Positions 30,008 through 38,683 of a DNA stretch of 64,000 bases are shown here, piece after piece; within the stretch, counting starts at the first letter, position 1, and the number at the start of each line of letters is the position of its first letter. The stretch spans positions 124,001 through 188,000 of the forward strand of contig NZ_MDEE01000002.1 of assembly GCF_002939865.1 (NCBI RefSeq). Direction: 5' to 3'. Made by a program: the position numbers and the translations under genes. The stretch comes from Xanthomonas dyei. GTDB lineage: Bacteria; Pseudomonadota; Gammaproteobacteria; Xanthomonadales; Xanthomonadaceae. The notes beneath the pieces are model-generated. The model did no database searches, had not been told where the DNA came from, and saw only the letters and a program-made list of their open reading frames with translations.

Positions 30008-31966
30008 TTAGAGCACCGCGTTCGTGAAGTCGAAATCCAGTTCCTTGCCGACGGTCTGCACCAGGTTGCCCTGGATGAAATCCACGCCGCTCATCCACAT
30101 CGCAGCGGCCGCCTGCGGGTCTTCGATGCGCTGGCCGATGATCAACAGGCCACGCTGATGGGCGATATCGATGACGCTGCGCAGTTCGTCGCGCACTGCG
30201 GCATTGCCATGCGCATCGGCAAAGCGGTTGGCCATGCGCACGAAACTCAGCGGCAACTGGCTAAGCAGCGCGTTGGCTTCGTCGCCGGGTTCGAACTGGC
30301 TCAGGCAAAACTGCACGCCGGCCGGCATCAGCTTGGCGCAGAACTGCTGCACGGTGACCGCATGGATCAGGGCGTCGTCCAGCCGCAGGTCCACGATCAG
30401 CGATTGCCCGGCCACGCCGCGTTCGACCAATGCCTCGATCAACCAGTCGGCAAACGCATCGCGCGCCAGCGTGCGCGGCGATTGCGAAACGAACAGGCGC
30501 AGCGGCGGGCTGGCGTGCTGATACAGATGCAGCAAGCCAAGCGCGTGATCCATGACCTGCTGGTCCAGATCGGCGATGCGTCCGGCCGCCTCGGCGGCAG
30601 GGATCACCTGGCCAGCCGACAGCAGCGTGCCGTCGGCCTGGCGCAGCCGCAGCAGCACCTGGTATTGCGCGGTGTCGCCGCCGGCCACTGCCACGATGGG
30701 CTGATAAGCCAATTCGAGCTGGCCTTCGACCAGGCGCAGTTGCTCCTGTTGCTCGGCCTGGCTGGACGCCAGGTAGGTCTGCACGCCGTCGCTGCGCAGG
30801 CGTGCCTGCAGCGCGGTGCGCTCGACCGCTTCCAGCGCGCTGCCGGTGTCGTCGAAGCCCAGCCCCAGCGGCGCGGCGCCGATGGCGCAGCGCACATGCA
30901 CCGATTCTTCTTCGCGCACCGGGAAGGCGTTGGCCGAAAGCCGCTCGCGGATGTCCAGCGCGCGTTGTTCCAGACTGGCCTCGTCCATCTCCACGGCCAG
31001 CAGCAGGAAGCTGTTGTCGTTCAAGCGCGCCAGCGGATACGGCTGGGCGGCACTGGCCAGACGATGCCCGGCTTGGGTCATCAGGCGTTCGTAGGCGGCG
31101 TAGCCGTAGCGTTCGCGCAGGCCGAGTGCGCTGGCGATCTCGATGAAGAACAGGCCGCCGGATTGTTTGCGCTCCAGCGCATCGGCGAGCAGTTCCATCA
31201 CATGGCCGCGCGTGGGCAAACCGGTTTCCGGGTTGCTGCGCACGCTGACCTGCTCGCCGGCCAGCTGCAGCGCCTGTTGGCGCGCGCGGCGGATGCGGTT
31301 GGACACCGCGGCGATCAGGTGGCGCGGGCGGATCGGTTTGGTGAGGAAATCGTCGGCGCCGCTGTCGAGCACTTCGAACTGACGCTCCGGGTCGGGGTCG
31401 CCGGTGAGGAACACGATCGGCAGCAGCTGCTGACCCGGCTGCTGGCGGATCAAGGTGGTCAGGCGGATGCCGTCCAGCTCGGGCATGTGCAGGTCCATCA
31501 GGATCAGATCCGGGTGATAGTCCTGGATCGCCTGCGGCACGCTGGCGGCGGTCATTTCGACCTGCGCGTGCATGCCGGCGCCATGCAGCACGCTCTGTGC
31601 GAACAAGGCCTGGGAGCGGTCGTCTTCGACGATCAAGACCCGATACGGCGCATCGGCCGCGACAGTGTCGCCGCCATCGGTGTTGACTGCGGGCGCCGCG
31701 GAGGACGGCGCCGTCGCAACACGCGTGGCGCCGGCATTGGCCGTAGCACGCGCCGGTGCAATGGATGCCGCATGGCTGGGAAGATTGGCCGCGGCGGGCG
31801 CGGGAATGATGGCCGCACTCACCGGCGCGCTGTCATCGGGTGCGCTGGCGGCCTCGTCGGCCCAGCGACGCCAATAGTCGGCTGGCGGCGTCTCGGCGCG
31901 CAGCGGGCGATTACGCGTGGCGGTGTCGTCACGGGTGGTGAAAGGAACCGGATCTCGGGCGGCCAT
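30008..31966 (-). CDS. Response regulator with degenerate GGDEF and EAL domains
   Basis: The protein has 652 aa: a Pro/Ala-rich N-terminal tail (1-105), REC (about 108-225, Asp158 in LILMDLHMPELDG, Lys210), GGDEF (about 245-370) and EAL (about 410-645). GGDEF reads NDNSF (316-320), so it should not make c-di-GMP. EAL reads QVL (436-438), and the later metal ligands are lost (DDFG becomes SQFE; the Lys in the K-x-D motif is Arg), so it should not cut c-di-GMP. Like FimX-type proteins it is probably a receptor or scaffold. It is the first gene of the operon with the kinase that likely phosphorylates it. Confidence 0.9.
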   Translation of the reverse strand: MAARDPVPFTTRDDTATRNRPLRAETPPADYWRRWADEAASAPDDSAPVSAAIIPAPAAANLPSHAASIAPARATANAGATRVATAPSSAAPAVNTDGGDTVAADAPYRVLIVEDDRSQALFAQSVLHGAGMHAQVEMTAASVPQAIQDYHPDLILMDLHMPELDGIRLTTLIRQQPGQQLLPIVFLTGDPDPERQFEVLDSGADDFLTKPIRPRHLIAAVSNRIRRARQQALQLAGEQVSVRSNPETGLPTRGHVMELLADALERKQSGGLFFIEIASALGLRERYGYAAYERLMTQAGHRLASAAQPYPLARLNDNSFLLLAVEMDEASLEQRALDIRERLSANAFPVREEESVHVRCAIGAAPLGLGFDDTGSALEAVERTALQARLRSDGVQTYLASSQAEQQEQLRLVEGQLELAYQPIVAVAGGDTAQYQVLLRLRQADGTLLSAGQVIPAAEAAGRIADLDQQVMDHALGLLHLYQHASPPLRLFVSQSPRTLARDAFADWLIEALVERGVAGQSLIVDLRLDDALIHAVTVQQFCAKLMPAGVQFCLSQFEPGDEANALLSQLPLSFVRMANRFADAHGNAAVRDELRSVIDIAHQRGLLIIGQRIEDPQAAAAMWMSGVDFIQGNLVQTVGKELDFDFTNAVL

Positions 31967-32004
31967 CGATACTCCCTGCAGTCGCGATGATTATGCGATG
32001 AACT

Positions 32005-32631
32005 TCACGATAGCGGGGAGCGGCGTGCAGCCGGCGTGCTCGAAGCGCGCATTGGCGCGACCAGCCGGCGCATACCACGCCACAACAATCGCCACACCCA
32101 CCACACCACCAGCGCGACCAACACGCTGGACCCCACTGCCAGACTCAATGCCAACCACGGATGCGCCAAGGCCAGGGCCAACGCAGTGGTGGCGATGGTG
32201 TCTTCGGCCAGTGACGCGACCCAGTTGCTGGCCGGCTCCGGCGAAGTGTTGAGCAGTGCGCGGGTGCCGGCCTTGAGCGTGTGGCTGGTCAACGCCACGC
32301 CAGCGCCGGCTGCCAGCGCGCCCGCGCCCAGGTCGCCATCCGGCGACAGCGTGGCGGCGGCCAGAAACGCGCCGGCCGGCACCCGCGCCAAGGTTTGCAG
32401 CAGATCCCAGCCCGAATCCACGCCGGGAATCTTGTCGGCAAAGAATTCGGCCACCGCCAACGCGCCGGAGGTGCCCAGCACCCACCACGATTGCGCCGGA
32501 TGCAAGGCCGGCGGCAGCTCGATCCAGCCGAGCAGGCCGGCCAGGCCGACGCCGAACACGGTGAGGTAGACGCGGATGCCGGCCAGCCAGGCCAGCAGGA
32601 TGCCGATCACGAACAGATGGGCTTCGCTCAT
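32005..32631 (-). CDS. DUF4126 integral membrane protein
   Basis: The protein has 208 aa from the ATG at 32631. Pattern: LAWLAGIRVYLTVFGVGLAGLLGW, VAEFFADKIPGVDSGWDLLQT, PDGDLGAGALAAGAGVALTSHTLKAGTRALLNTSPEP. This glycine-rich arrangement is DUF4126, with several hydrophobic helices. The function is not known. It lies 38 bases upstream of the response-regulator gene on the same strand, so it may be the first gene of that transcript. Confidence 0.85.
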   Translation of the reverse strand: MSEAHLFVIGILLAWLAGIRVYLTVFGVGLAGLLGWIELPPALHPAQSWWVLGTSGALAVAEFFADKIPGVDSGWDLLQTLARVPAGAFLAAATLSPDGDLGAGALAAGAGVALTSHTLKAGTRALLNTSPEPASNWVASLAEDTIATTALALALAHPWLALSLAVGSSVLVALVVWWVWRLLWRGMRRLVAPMRASSTPAARRSPLS

Positions 32632-32752
32632 GGCGTTGCTTCCTGCGAACAATGCGGAACTATCGGATAACGGGCGGCTCAGCGCCAGCGCGACGGCCGG
32701 CGAGGCTCTGGCACACTACGCCGCCGCCACAGCGCCGGCCTGTCCGGACCCG

Positions 32753-33949
32753 ATGCCCATGAGACCAGCCGCACGCGTTCACATCGTCCAACGGGAGTCG
32801 GGCGCTGGCCCTTCCAGCGGCCGCTGGCTGTGGATCGTGGTCGTCCTGCTCTGGCTGGCCTCGCTGGGCGCGGTGTGGTGGATGGCCAGTCGCACCGCGG
32901 CGCCACGCCTGGTCGAGGCCGAGACGGCCTTGCAGCAGGCCCAGCGCAGCCAGGCCCAGCAGCGCCGGCTGATCGAACAATTGCAGCAGCGCCAGGTCAA
33001 TCTGGCGATGTCCGACAAGATCAGCCGCGCCGCCAATACCGAAGTGCAGGCCTCGCTGGCCGAGCGCGACGAGCAGATCGCCGCGCTGCGCGCCGATGTG
33101 GCCTTCTACGAGCGGCTGGTGGGCTCCACCGCGCAGCGCAAGGGGCTCAATGCGCACTCGGTGCAGTTCACCGCCGAAGCCGGCGGGACCTGGAATTACA
33201 GCGTGGTGCTGACCCAGAACCTCAACCGTGGCACGATCAGCCAGGGCCAGCTGCGCTTTGCGGTGGAAGGCGTGCGCGCCGGCAAGCTGGTGACGGTGAG
33301 CTGGAACGAGCTGCACCAGAAGCCCGATGCCGCCGCGCAGCCGTATTCGTTCCGCTATTTCCAGCAGTTGGACGGCAGCGTGATCCTGCCGAAGGATTTC
33401 ACTCCGCAACGTGTCAAAATCTCCCTGAGCGGCGACGGGGCGCCGGTCAATCAGACATTCGATTGGAAAGTCGCCGGCAATGGCGCGGGGGAGCAGCTCA
33501 TGTTCGGAAACAAGTCCAACCGTGGTGCGCAGACCGTGGTCGATACCTTGATCGGGCCGCAGGTGGTGATCCGCGGCGACCTGACCTTCAGCGGTGGCCT
33601 GTATGTGGAAGGCCGCATCCTGGGCAAGGTGATTGCCGAAGACGGCGCCAGCGCGATCCTGACCGTGGCCGAGCAGGGCAGCATCGAGGGCGAAGTGCGT
33701 GCGCCGGTGGTGATCATCAATGGTCAGCTGACCGGCGACGTGCATGCGGCCGAGCGGGTCGAGCTGGCCGCCAATGCGCGGGTACAGGGCAACGTGCACT
33801 ATCAAGTGGTGGAAATGAGCGCCGGTGCGCAGCTCACCGGGCGGTTGATCCATGCCGCCACGGCGGGTGCGACCGCCGCACTGCCGGCCCCGGAAGGCAG
33901 CCGTACCGAGCCGGTCAAGGCCCTGCGGGCCGAAACCGCCGAGGCCTGA
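32753..33949 (+). CDS. DUF6776-type coiled-coil membrane protein in one frame with a bactofilin
   Basis: The frame runs 398 codons without a stop. Residues 1-249: a membrane segment (about 25-45), a Gln/Glu-rich coiled coil (55-120) and a beta-rich part (130-245), as in DUF6776 proteins. Residues 250-398 are a full bactofilin. At the junction, Met250 is preceded by gggggagcagct, a good ribosome site, so a separate bactofilin can also be made. I expected two separate genes, so either this is a real fusion or a dual-start arrangement. Start ATGs at 32753 and 32759 are both possible. Confidence 0.75.
   Translation: MPMRPAARVHIVQRESGAGPSSGRWLWIVVVLLWLASLGAVWWMASRTAAPRLVEAETALQQAQRSQAQQRRLIEQLQQRQVNLAMSDKISRAANTEVQASLAERDEQIAALRADVAFYERLVGSTAQRKGLNAHSVQFTAEAGGTWNYSVVLTQNLNRGTISQGQLRFAVEGVRAGKLVTVSWNELHQKPDAAAQPYSFRYFQQLDGSVILPKDFTPQRVKISLSGDGAPVNQTFDWKVAGNGAGEQLMFGNKSNRGAQTVVDTLIGPQVVIRGDLTFSGGLYVEGRILGKVIAEDGASAILTVAEQGSIEGEVRAPVVIINGQLTGDVHAAERVELAANARVQGNVHYQVVEMSAGAQLTGRLIHAATAGATAALPAPEGSRTEPVKALRAETAEA
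33500..33949 (+). CDS. Bactofilin (polymer-forming cytoskeletal protein), internal start
   Basis: 149 aa if translation begins at the ATG at 33500. The bactofilin core is a right-handed beta helix with short repeats: [71 protein letters not shown]. Bactofilins form filaments at the membrane and recruit wall enzymes or polar proteins. A ribosome site precedes this start, but the upstream frame reads straight through. erpA follows 80 bases later. Confidence 0.7.
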   Translation: MFGNKSNRGAQTVVDTLIGPQVVIRGDLTFSGGLYVEGRILGKVIAEDGASAILTVAEQGSIEGEVRAPVVIINGQLTGDVHAAERVELAANARVQGNVHYQVVEMSAGAQLTGRLIHAATAGATAALPAPEGSRTEPVKALRAETAEA

Positions 33950-34029
33950 GCGGGCACGCGGCTGAAGCGCGGGCGCCTTGCGGGCACGATCAACTTGAAG
34001 TGGGGCCGCTTGGCCCCCATGCTGACGCC

Positions 34030-34416
34030 ATGAGTACGCTCGTTTCGCTTCCCACTGCCGCCCCGGCCCCGGACTACCAGTCCATCGACCGGCCGCTGAA
34101 CTTTTCTGGAGCTGCCGCCGCCAAGGTGCGCGAGCTGATCCAGGAAGAGGGCAACGCCGAGCTGGCGTTGCGCGTGTATATCCAGGGAGGCGGGTGTTCC
34201 GGCTTCCAGTACGGTTTCGAGTTCGACGAGAACCGCGCCGAAGACGATCTGGCCGTGGCCACCGATGGGGTGACGCTGTTGGTCGACCCGCTGAGCTTGC
34301 AATACCTGATGGGCGCCGAGGTGGATTACACCGAGAGCCTGACCGGCGCGCAGTTCGTGATCCGTAACCCCAATGCCAAGACCACCTGCGGGTGCGGTAG
34401 CAGCTTCAGCGTCTGA
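34030..34416 (+). CDS. erpA: Iron-sulfur cluster insertion protein ErpA
   Basis: A-type carrier, 128 aa. Cluster ligands Cys56 ([11 protein letters not shown]), Cys120 and Cys122 (TTCGCGSSF), all at the family positions. It takes [4Fe-4S] clusters from Isc/Suf machinery to apo-enzymes such as IspG/IspH. It lies 80 bases downstream of the bactofilin frame. Confidence 0.95.
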   Translation: MSTLVSLPTAAPAPDYQSIDRPLNFSGAAAAKVRELIQEEGNAELALRVYIQGGGCSGFQYGFEFDENRAEDDLAVATDGVTLLVDPLSLQYLMGAEVDYTESLTGAQFVIRNPNAKTTCGCGSSFSV

Positions 34417-34736
34417 GGTTGTTCGGTGGGCTTCGGTTGCGTTGTCGTGATCGTTTGATGGGGGCATTGGCTGCGCTGACGGGTGTCGTGCAGTACGGGC
34501 CAGCCGACGTGGCCTGATCGAGCGCAGCGCGCGATCATCGCTGAGATGATCGATACCGATGGCGCAAACGCGCTGCGATAGCCCTCCGCTGCAGGTGCAT
34601 CGCACCAGCATCGTCGACTGGTTGTCATCATCAGCGACCCTGCCATGAGTGCCAGCCCACTACGCGCGCCTGCGCCGTGTCGATCGTCATGCACTGCTGG
34701 TTGCGGGTGTCGCCAATTATCGGCAGGCTTGCGCCG
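34417..34736. other. Intergenic region erpA-nudC
   Basis: 320 bases. A gatcga / tgatcg-rich imperfect inverted repeat lies around 34518-34556. No gene, promoter or terminator that I would defend. Confidence 0.3.
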
Positions 34737-35636
34737 ATGTCAGAATCTACTTTTCCGTTATCCGGTTTTGCCTTCACCCACGCGCCGCTCGATCGTGGCG
34801 ATGCGTTGCGTGACGATCCCGCTGCGTTGGCGCACCTGTGGCCGCAAGGCAACGTGCTGCTGATCGATGCCAAGGGCACCGCGCTGGCCGATGGGCAGGG
34901 GCAACCGTTGCTGCTGCAGGGCTCCACGCTTGCCGATGGGCCGGAGGCGGCAATCTTTCTGGGCGTGCGCGATGGCCAAGGCTGGTTCTGCCTGTCGGCC
35001 GACCCGCTGGACATCAAGGCGCCACAGCGTGTGGACCTGCGCCAGGCCGCGGCCGAGTGGCCGGCGGAGATCGCCACCGCGGTGTCGTATGCGCGGGCCA
35101 TGCTGCACTGGCAATCGCGCACGCGCTTCTGCGGCGTCTGCGGCGGGGCGATCGTGTTGCGCCGCGCCGGCTTCATCGCGCATTGCACGCAGTGCCAGAC
35201 CGAGCACTATCCGCGCGTGGACCCGGCGATCATTGTCGCGGTCAGCGACGGGCAACGTTTGCTGTTGGGCCGCCAGGCCAGCTGGGCGCCGCGGCGTTAT
35301 TCGGTGATCGCCGGATTCGTGGAGCCGGGCGAGTCGCTGGAACAGACGGTGGCGCGTGAGGTGCACGAAGAGACCCGGGTGCGGATCGAGTACTGCAGCT
35401 ATGCCGGCGCGCAGCCGTGGCCATTCCCGGGTGCGCTGATGCTGGGCTTTACTGCGCATGCGGCGGCGAGCGAAGTGCCGCAGGTGACCGGTGAGCTGGA
35501 AGACGCGCGCTGGGTGAGTCATGCCGAGGTCGGCGCCGCGCTGGCCGGGCAAGGCGGCGAGGACGGGATTGGGCTGCCGCCTGCCATTTCGATTGCGCGC
35601 GCGCTGATCGAGCAGTGGTATCGCACGCATGGCTGA
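34737..35636 (+). CDS. nudC: NADH pyrophosphatase / NAD-RNA decapping hydrolase
   Basis: The protein has 299 aa from the ATG at 34737. An N-terminal NudC domain leads to a zinc ribbon (RFCGVCGG ... HCTQCQ, four Cys), then YPRVDPAIIV and a Nudix box beginning GFVEPGESLEQTVARE and ending HEETRV. SQPWPFPG-type signature (here AQPWPFPGALMLGF) is NudC-specific. It hydrolyses NADH and removes NAD caps from RNA. An in-frame extension upstream to 34677 lacks the family pattern. Confidence 0.93.
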   Translation: MSESTFPLSGFAFTHAPLDRGDALRDDPAALAHLWPQGNVLLIDAKGTALADGQGQPLLLQGSTLADGPEAAIFLGVRDGQGWFCLSADPLDIKAPQRVDLRQAAAEWPAEIATAVSYARAMLHWQSRTRFCGVCGGAIVLRRAGFIAHCTQCQTEHYPRVDPAIIVAVSDGQRLLLGRQASWAPRRYSVIAGFVEPGESLEQTVAREVHEETRVRIEYCSYAGAQPWPFPGALMLGFTAHAAASEVPQVTGELEDARWVSHAEVGAALAGQGGEDGIGLPPAISIARALIEQWYRTHG

Positions 35637-35769
35637 GGGCGCTGACTGCAAGTGCTCGCAGCTGGCAAGTGCGCTTGCACGCCTTTCCAGTAAGCACTGT
35701 ATCGGCACGCGAAACGCGTTACAGGGCGGTTGTGTCCGCTCGGCTAGACTCGGCTGAAGAGGGATACCC

Positions 35770-36663
35770 ATGTTCACCACCCTGGTTGCCGTCGTCGTCG
35801 CACTCACGCTGGGCCATCTGGTGCCGGCGCAGGTGGCCAGGCTGCGGCGTTTTGAATGGTTTGGTCATTGGCTGCGCAGGCTAGACAGTGATGCCGCCGG
35901 ACGTGGCGCCTGGCAGGGCCGCTATGGGGTGCTGCTGGCGCTATTTCCGGCCCTGTTTGTAGTGCTCGTGCTGCAGTGGCTGCTGGACGATGTCTGGCAC
36001 GGGTTCCTGTCGCTGCTGTTCGGCGTGGCGGTGCTGGCCTGGACCTGGGGGCCGCGCGATCTGGATCGCGATGTCGAGGCGGTGATCGATGCCGACGAAC
36101 CGAGCGCGCGGCGCGATGCGATCTCGCAGTTGCAGGCCGCCGGCGGCAGCGTGCACGAGGATGCGCCGTCGCTGGTCGAGGCGGTGGTGGTCAATGGCCT
36201 GCGGCGCTGGTTTGCGGTGCTGTGGTGGTTTCTGTTGCTGGGGCCATTCGGCGCGGTGTTGTATCGCCTGACCGCGCTGGCGGTGGAAAGCCCGCTGGCG
36301 GTGCTGCTGCCGCCGCGCAATCTTGCCGGCGCGCGCTGGCTGCTGGCGGTGCTGGAATGGCCGGTAGCGCAGCTGATCACGGTGTCGATGGCATTGGTCG
36401 GCAACTTCGACACGGTGTTCCGCGCGTGGCGGCAAGCGCATGGCAACCGCTGGTCGCTGGAGCCGCATTTTCTCGGTGCCGTCGCGCGTGCCAGTGTCAG
36501 TGCCGAGCTGCGCGAAGAAGCGCACGACTACACCGATTCGGGCCTGGTACCGATCTGGCGCCGGCTGCCGGAAGTGCGCGATGCAATGAGCCTGGTGTGG
36601 CGCGTGCTGCTGCTGTGGATGGTGGTGCTGGCGTTGCTGGTGATTGCGGGGTGGGTGCGGTAA
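35770..36663 (+). CDS. ampE: AmpE-like regulatory membrane protein
   Basis: The protein has 297 aa, related to AmpE/CobD. The first helix is MFTTLVAVVVALTLGHLVP; then LLALFPALFVVLVLQWLL, VVNGLRRWFAVLWWFLLLGPFGAVLYRL, and a final hydrophobic helix. AmpE is an inner-membrane protein originally linked to ampD and beta-lactamase induction; ampD is not adjacent here. The biochemical role is unclear in all species. Confidence 0.8.
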   Translation: MFTTLVAVVVALTLGHLVPAQVARLRRFEWFGHWLRRLDSDAAGRGAWQGRYGVLLALFPALFVVLVLQWLLDDVWHGFLSLLFGVAVLAWTWGPRDLDRDVEAVIDADEPSARRDAISQLQAAGGSVHEDAPSLVEAVVVNGLRRWFAVLWWFLLLGPFGAVLYRLTALAVESPLAVLLPPRNLAGARWLLAVLEWPVAQLITVSMALVGNFDTVFRAWRQAHGNRWSLEPHFLGAVARASVSAELREEAHDYTDSGLVPIWRRLPEVRDAMSLVWRVLLLWMVVLALLVIAGWVR

Positions 36664-36741
36664 ACGGTGCGTTTAAACTGCACTGCCTCCTTAGGCAATT
36701 CTTATGCCTAGCATTTGAACGAAGGGTTAGGACTATGAGAC

Positions 36742-37338
36742 ATGCCAGACGATCAACTAACTATTGAAAGCCTTCGCCGTTGGAGTCAAATATTCCTTTG
36801 GGTGTCTGTGATCCTTCCTGTGCTCGGCGGCCTAGCTGCTGGTGCTCGCTACTATGTGGAGCGCAGAGAGAAGCAGATTTCATCTCGCATCAGCACAGCA
36901 TCCATCCAAAGCGCTCAGATCGAGGCCTTCGCCGCTCGCAAAGAGCTTGGCGAATTCAAACAGCAAGCTGCTCCTCGCAGACTCTCAGATCAACAGCGAG
37001 CCAAGATTATCAATACGATTCAGCTCAAAGGCCTACCTATCGTTGTGGCATGTCGAATGATGGATGGTGAGAGCTGTGATTTTGCGAGTGATTTAGTTGC
37101 AGCGTTTACTCAAGCTGGCAGCGTTGTCCCTGACTTGGTTAAAACTTCTCTCAATGACCTCCCAGGCTATGTAGCGGTTAGCTATACAGGAGAAGGAAAT
37201 TCAGCCCAAATTGAATCGGTTGTTGACGTTCTGATTGCCAGTGGAATTGACGCGAGGTTGGAGGCAGTCAAACAGAACTCCATTGGAGGGTGGCGCTCCG
37301 GGGCTTTCTACGTAATTGTCGGTCGCAAGCTGCCTTGA
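36742..37338 (+). CDS. Orphan membrane-anchored protein, low GC, probably acquired
   Basis: The protein has 198 aa. One N-terminal membrane segment (about 16-37, IFLWVSVILPVLGGLAAGARYY) is followed by a basic stretch, a helical linker (KQISSRISTASIQSAQIEAF), and a soluble alpha/beta domain of about 110 residues. No family is recognised. GC is about 50%, far below the neighbours, with codons rare in this genome (ATA, AGA, TTA), which points to recent transfer. It is not part of an operon. The 285 bases after it are also AT-rich and hold no sure gene. Confidence 0.75.
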   Translation: MPDDQLTIESLRRWSQIFLWVSVILPVLGGLAAGARYYVERREKQISSRISTASIQSAQIEAFAARKELGEFKQQAAPRRLSDQQRAKIINTIQLKGLPIVVACRMMDGESCDFASDLVAAFTQAGSVVPDLVKTSLNDLPGYVAVSYTGEGNSAQIESVVDVLIASGIDARLEAVKQNSIGGWRSGAFYVIVGRKLP

Positions 37339-37623
37339 TCCATGCAGGCTGAAGCTACACAGATCATTCAAATCAAAAACTTCTTTGCTGCCCGGTTTAA
37401 TTCAGGTGTTGCGAGATGCGAGGGTAATAGTCATCGTCATTTTGCCTTTTTTGTGTTTGTGAGGTTTGAGGGAAGGCGTATTGCCTGGGGTTTGCTTGTT
37501 ATCCCGCTGCCTCCTATCCGGTTTGCCCGTGGAGTCTGCGATGCGCTTCGGACCAGGCTGATAGCCATCTATTTTCTCCTGAGATTTAGGTGATGTGTAA
37601 GGCTAGACGGATGTTCGTGACGC

Positions 37624-38034
37624 CTAGCCCGGCGCCAGCAGCGTAAACGGGTACCACGGCAGATTTCGCGCAATCCAGTATGTGGGGAGTGCCCATAACC
37701 AGAATTTCGGTTCGGACATCACGCTCACCACCGGTGCGAACCAGCGCGCGCGCCAGCCGGCTTTCCAGGCGATCAGGCCGGGCAGGGTGAACAGGCCGAG
37801 CACGGCGGCCGGATTCATGGCGAAGGCGCCAGGAAGATCGAAATGCACCAGCGCATACAACGCGCGGGTCATGCCGCAACCGGGGCAGTAGCAGCCGGTG
37901 ACGGCGCGAAAAATGCAGGGCGGGAACGGGCTGTTGCTCGCGTTCGGATCGAAGCGATAGAGCAGCGATACGCCAAAGGCGGCCACGCTGGTGGCCGCCC
38001 CCAGTCCAAGCCAGTGGCGTGGACGCAGTTCCAT
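37624..38034 (-). CDS. DUF2752 membrane protein
   Basis: The protein has 136 aa. The DUF2752 core reads FPPCIFRAVTGCYCPGCGMTRALYALVHFD, then AFAMNPAAVLGL, with three or four helices. The CPGCGMTR cysteines are the family mark; the role is unknown. Its start overlaps the stop of the CD225 gene by one base (TAATG), so the two are translated together. DUF2752 and CD225 genes are often neighbours in bacteria. Confidence 0.9.
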   Translation of the reverse strand: MELRPRHWLGLGAATSVAAFGVSLLYRFDPNASNSPFPPCIFRAVTGCYCPGCGMTRALYALVHFDLPGAFAMNPAAVLGLFTLPGLIAWKAGWRARWFAPVVSVMSEPKFWLWALPTYWIARNLPWYPFTLLAPG

Positions 38035-38378
38035 TACTGCATGTGCTGCAGCTGCTGCATGTAATCCGAGTACCCCTGCATGCCGCCGGTGGCGACCATG
38101 CCGATGTTGACCAGCAGGCCGATCGCGGCCAGCACGCTGGTCACGATGCACCAGGTCTTGGCGGTGTTGGAGGCGCGACGGGCGCCGTCGATATCGCCCT
38201 GGTTGAGCAGGCCGTTGACCTTGCTGGAGAACACGATCGCCACGATGCCGCTGATCAGGGACGGGCAGCACAGGCAGAAGCCGAGCACGGTGGAGACGAT
38301 CGCCCAGATCAGGTGATTGGGCACCGGGCCGGGGGCCGCGCTAGACGAGGGATGGATCGGCGGTGGGATGGCACTCAT
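38034..38378 (-). CDS. CD225/dispanin-family membrane protein
   Basis: The protein has 114 aa. A Pro-rich tail (1-20) leads to NHLIWAIVSTVLGFCLCCPS, ISGIVAIVFSSKVNGLLNQGD and RRASNTAKTWCIV, the CD225 two-helix pattern, and ends in a Gln/Met-rich tail. In animals this fold includes the IFITM antiviral proteins; the bacterial function is unknown. It forms a two-gene unit with the DUF2752 protein downstream. A ribosome site (AAGGAG) precedes the ATG. Confidence 0.88.
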   Translation of the reverse strand: MSAIPPPIHPSSSAAPGPVPNHLIWAIVSTVLGFCLCCPSLISGIVAIVFSSKVNGLLNQGDIDGARRASNTAKTWCIVTSVLAAIGLLVNIGMVATGGMQGYSDYMQQLQHMQ

Positions 38379-38683
38379 GGTGAAGCTCCTTGGGTGGTAA
38401 ACGACAACAAACGGATCGGGCGCGTGGGGAGGGTAATGACGGTCGCAGCGCGATGGATAAAAGCGTGCGACGTGCTTGCAGGGCGGTGCAGGGCTGCAAC
38501 CGCGCGCCGCCGACAGGCGCGCCGGCTGCCGGTTGCGGCAGATGCCTCAGACACCAGATAGAGCACGACGACATCCCCCGGTACGACCTGCCGCGTCCGC
38601 TTGGCGAACGCGGCGACAAAGCGTGCAGTGGCGCACAGGCTACTCGCGGTGCGCGACGGACGCAAAGCCCGCACCAAGGCTGC
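38379..38683. other. Intergenic region before the CD225 gene
   Basis: 305 bases. A GC-rich imperfect hairpin (gcaaccgcgcgccgcc / ggcgcgccggctgccggttgc) lies at 38497-38539, downstream of the transporter-acyltransferase gene, and may end it. The promoter of the CD225 unit must also be here, but no boxes stand out. Confidence 0.35.

Noticed and set aside
37342-37593. An 83-codon frame in the AT-rich stretch after the orphan gene
   Set aside because: There is no ribosome site, the frame is short, and no recognisable segment appears. Low GC alone does not make it a gene.
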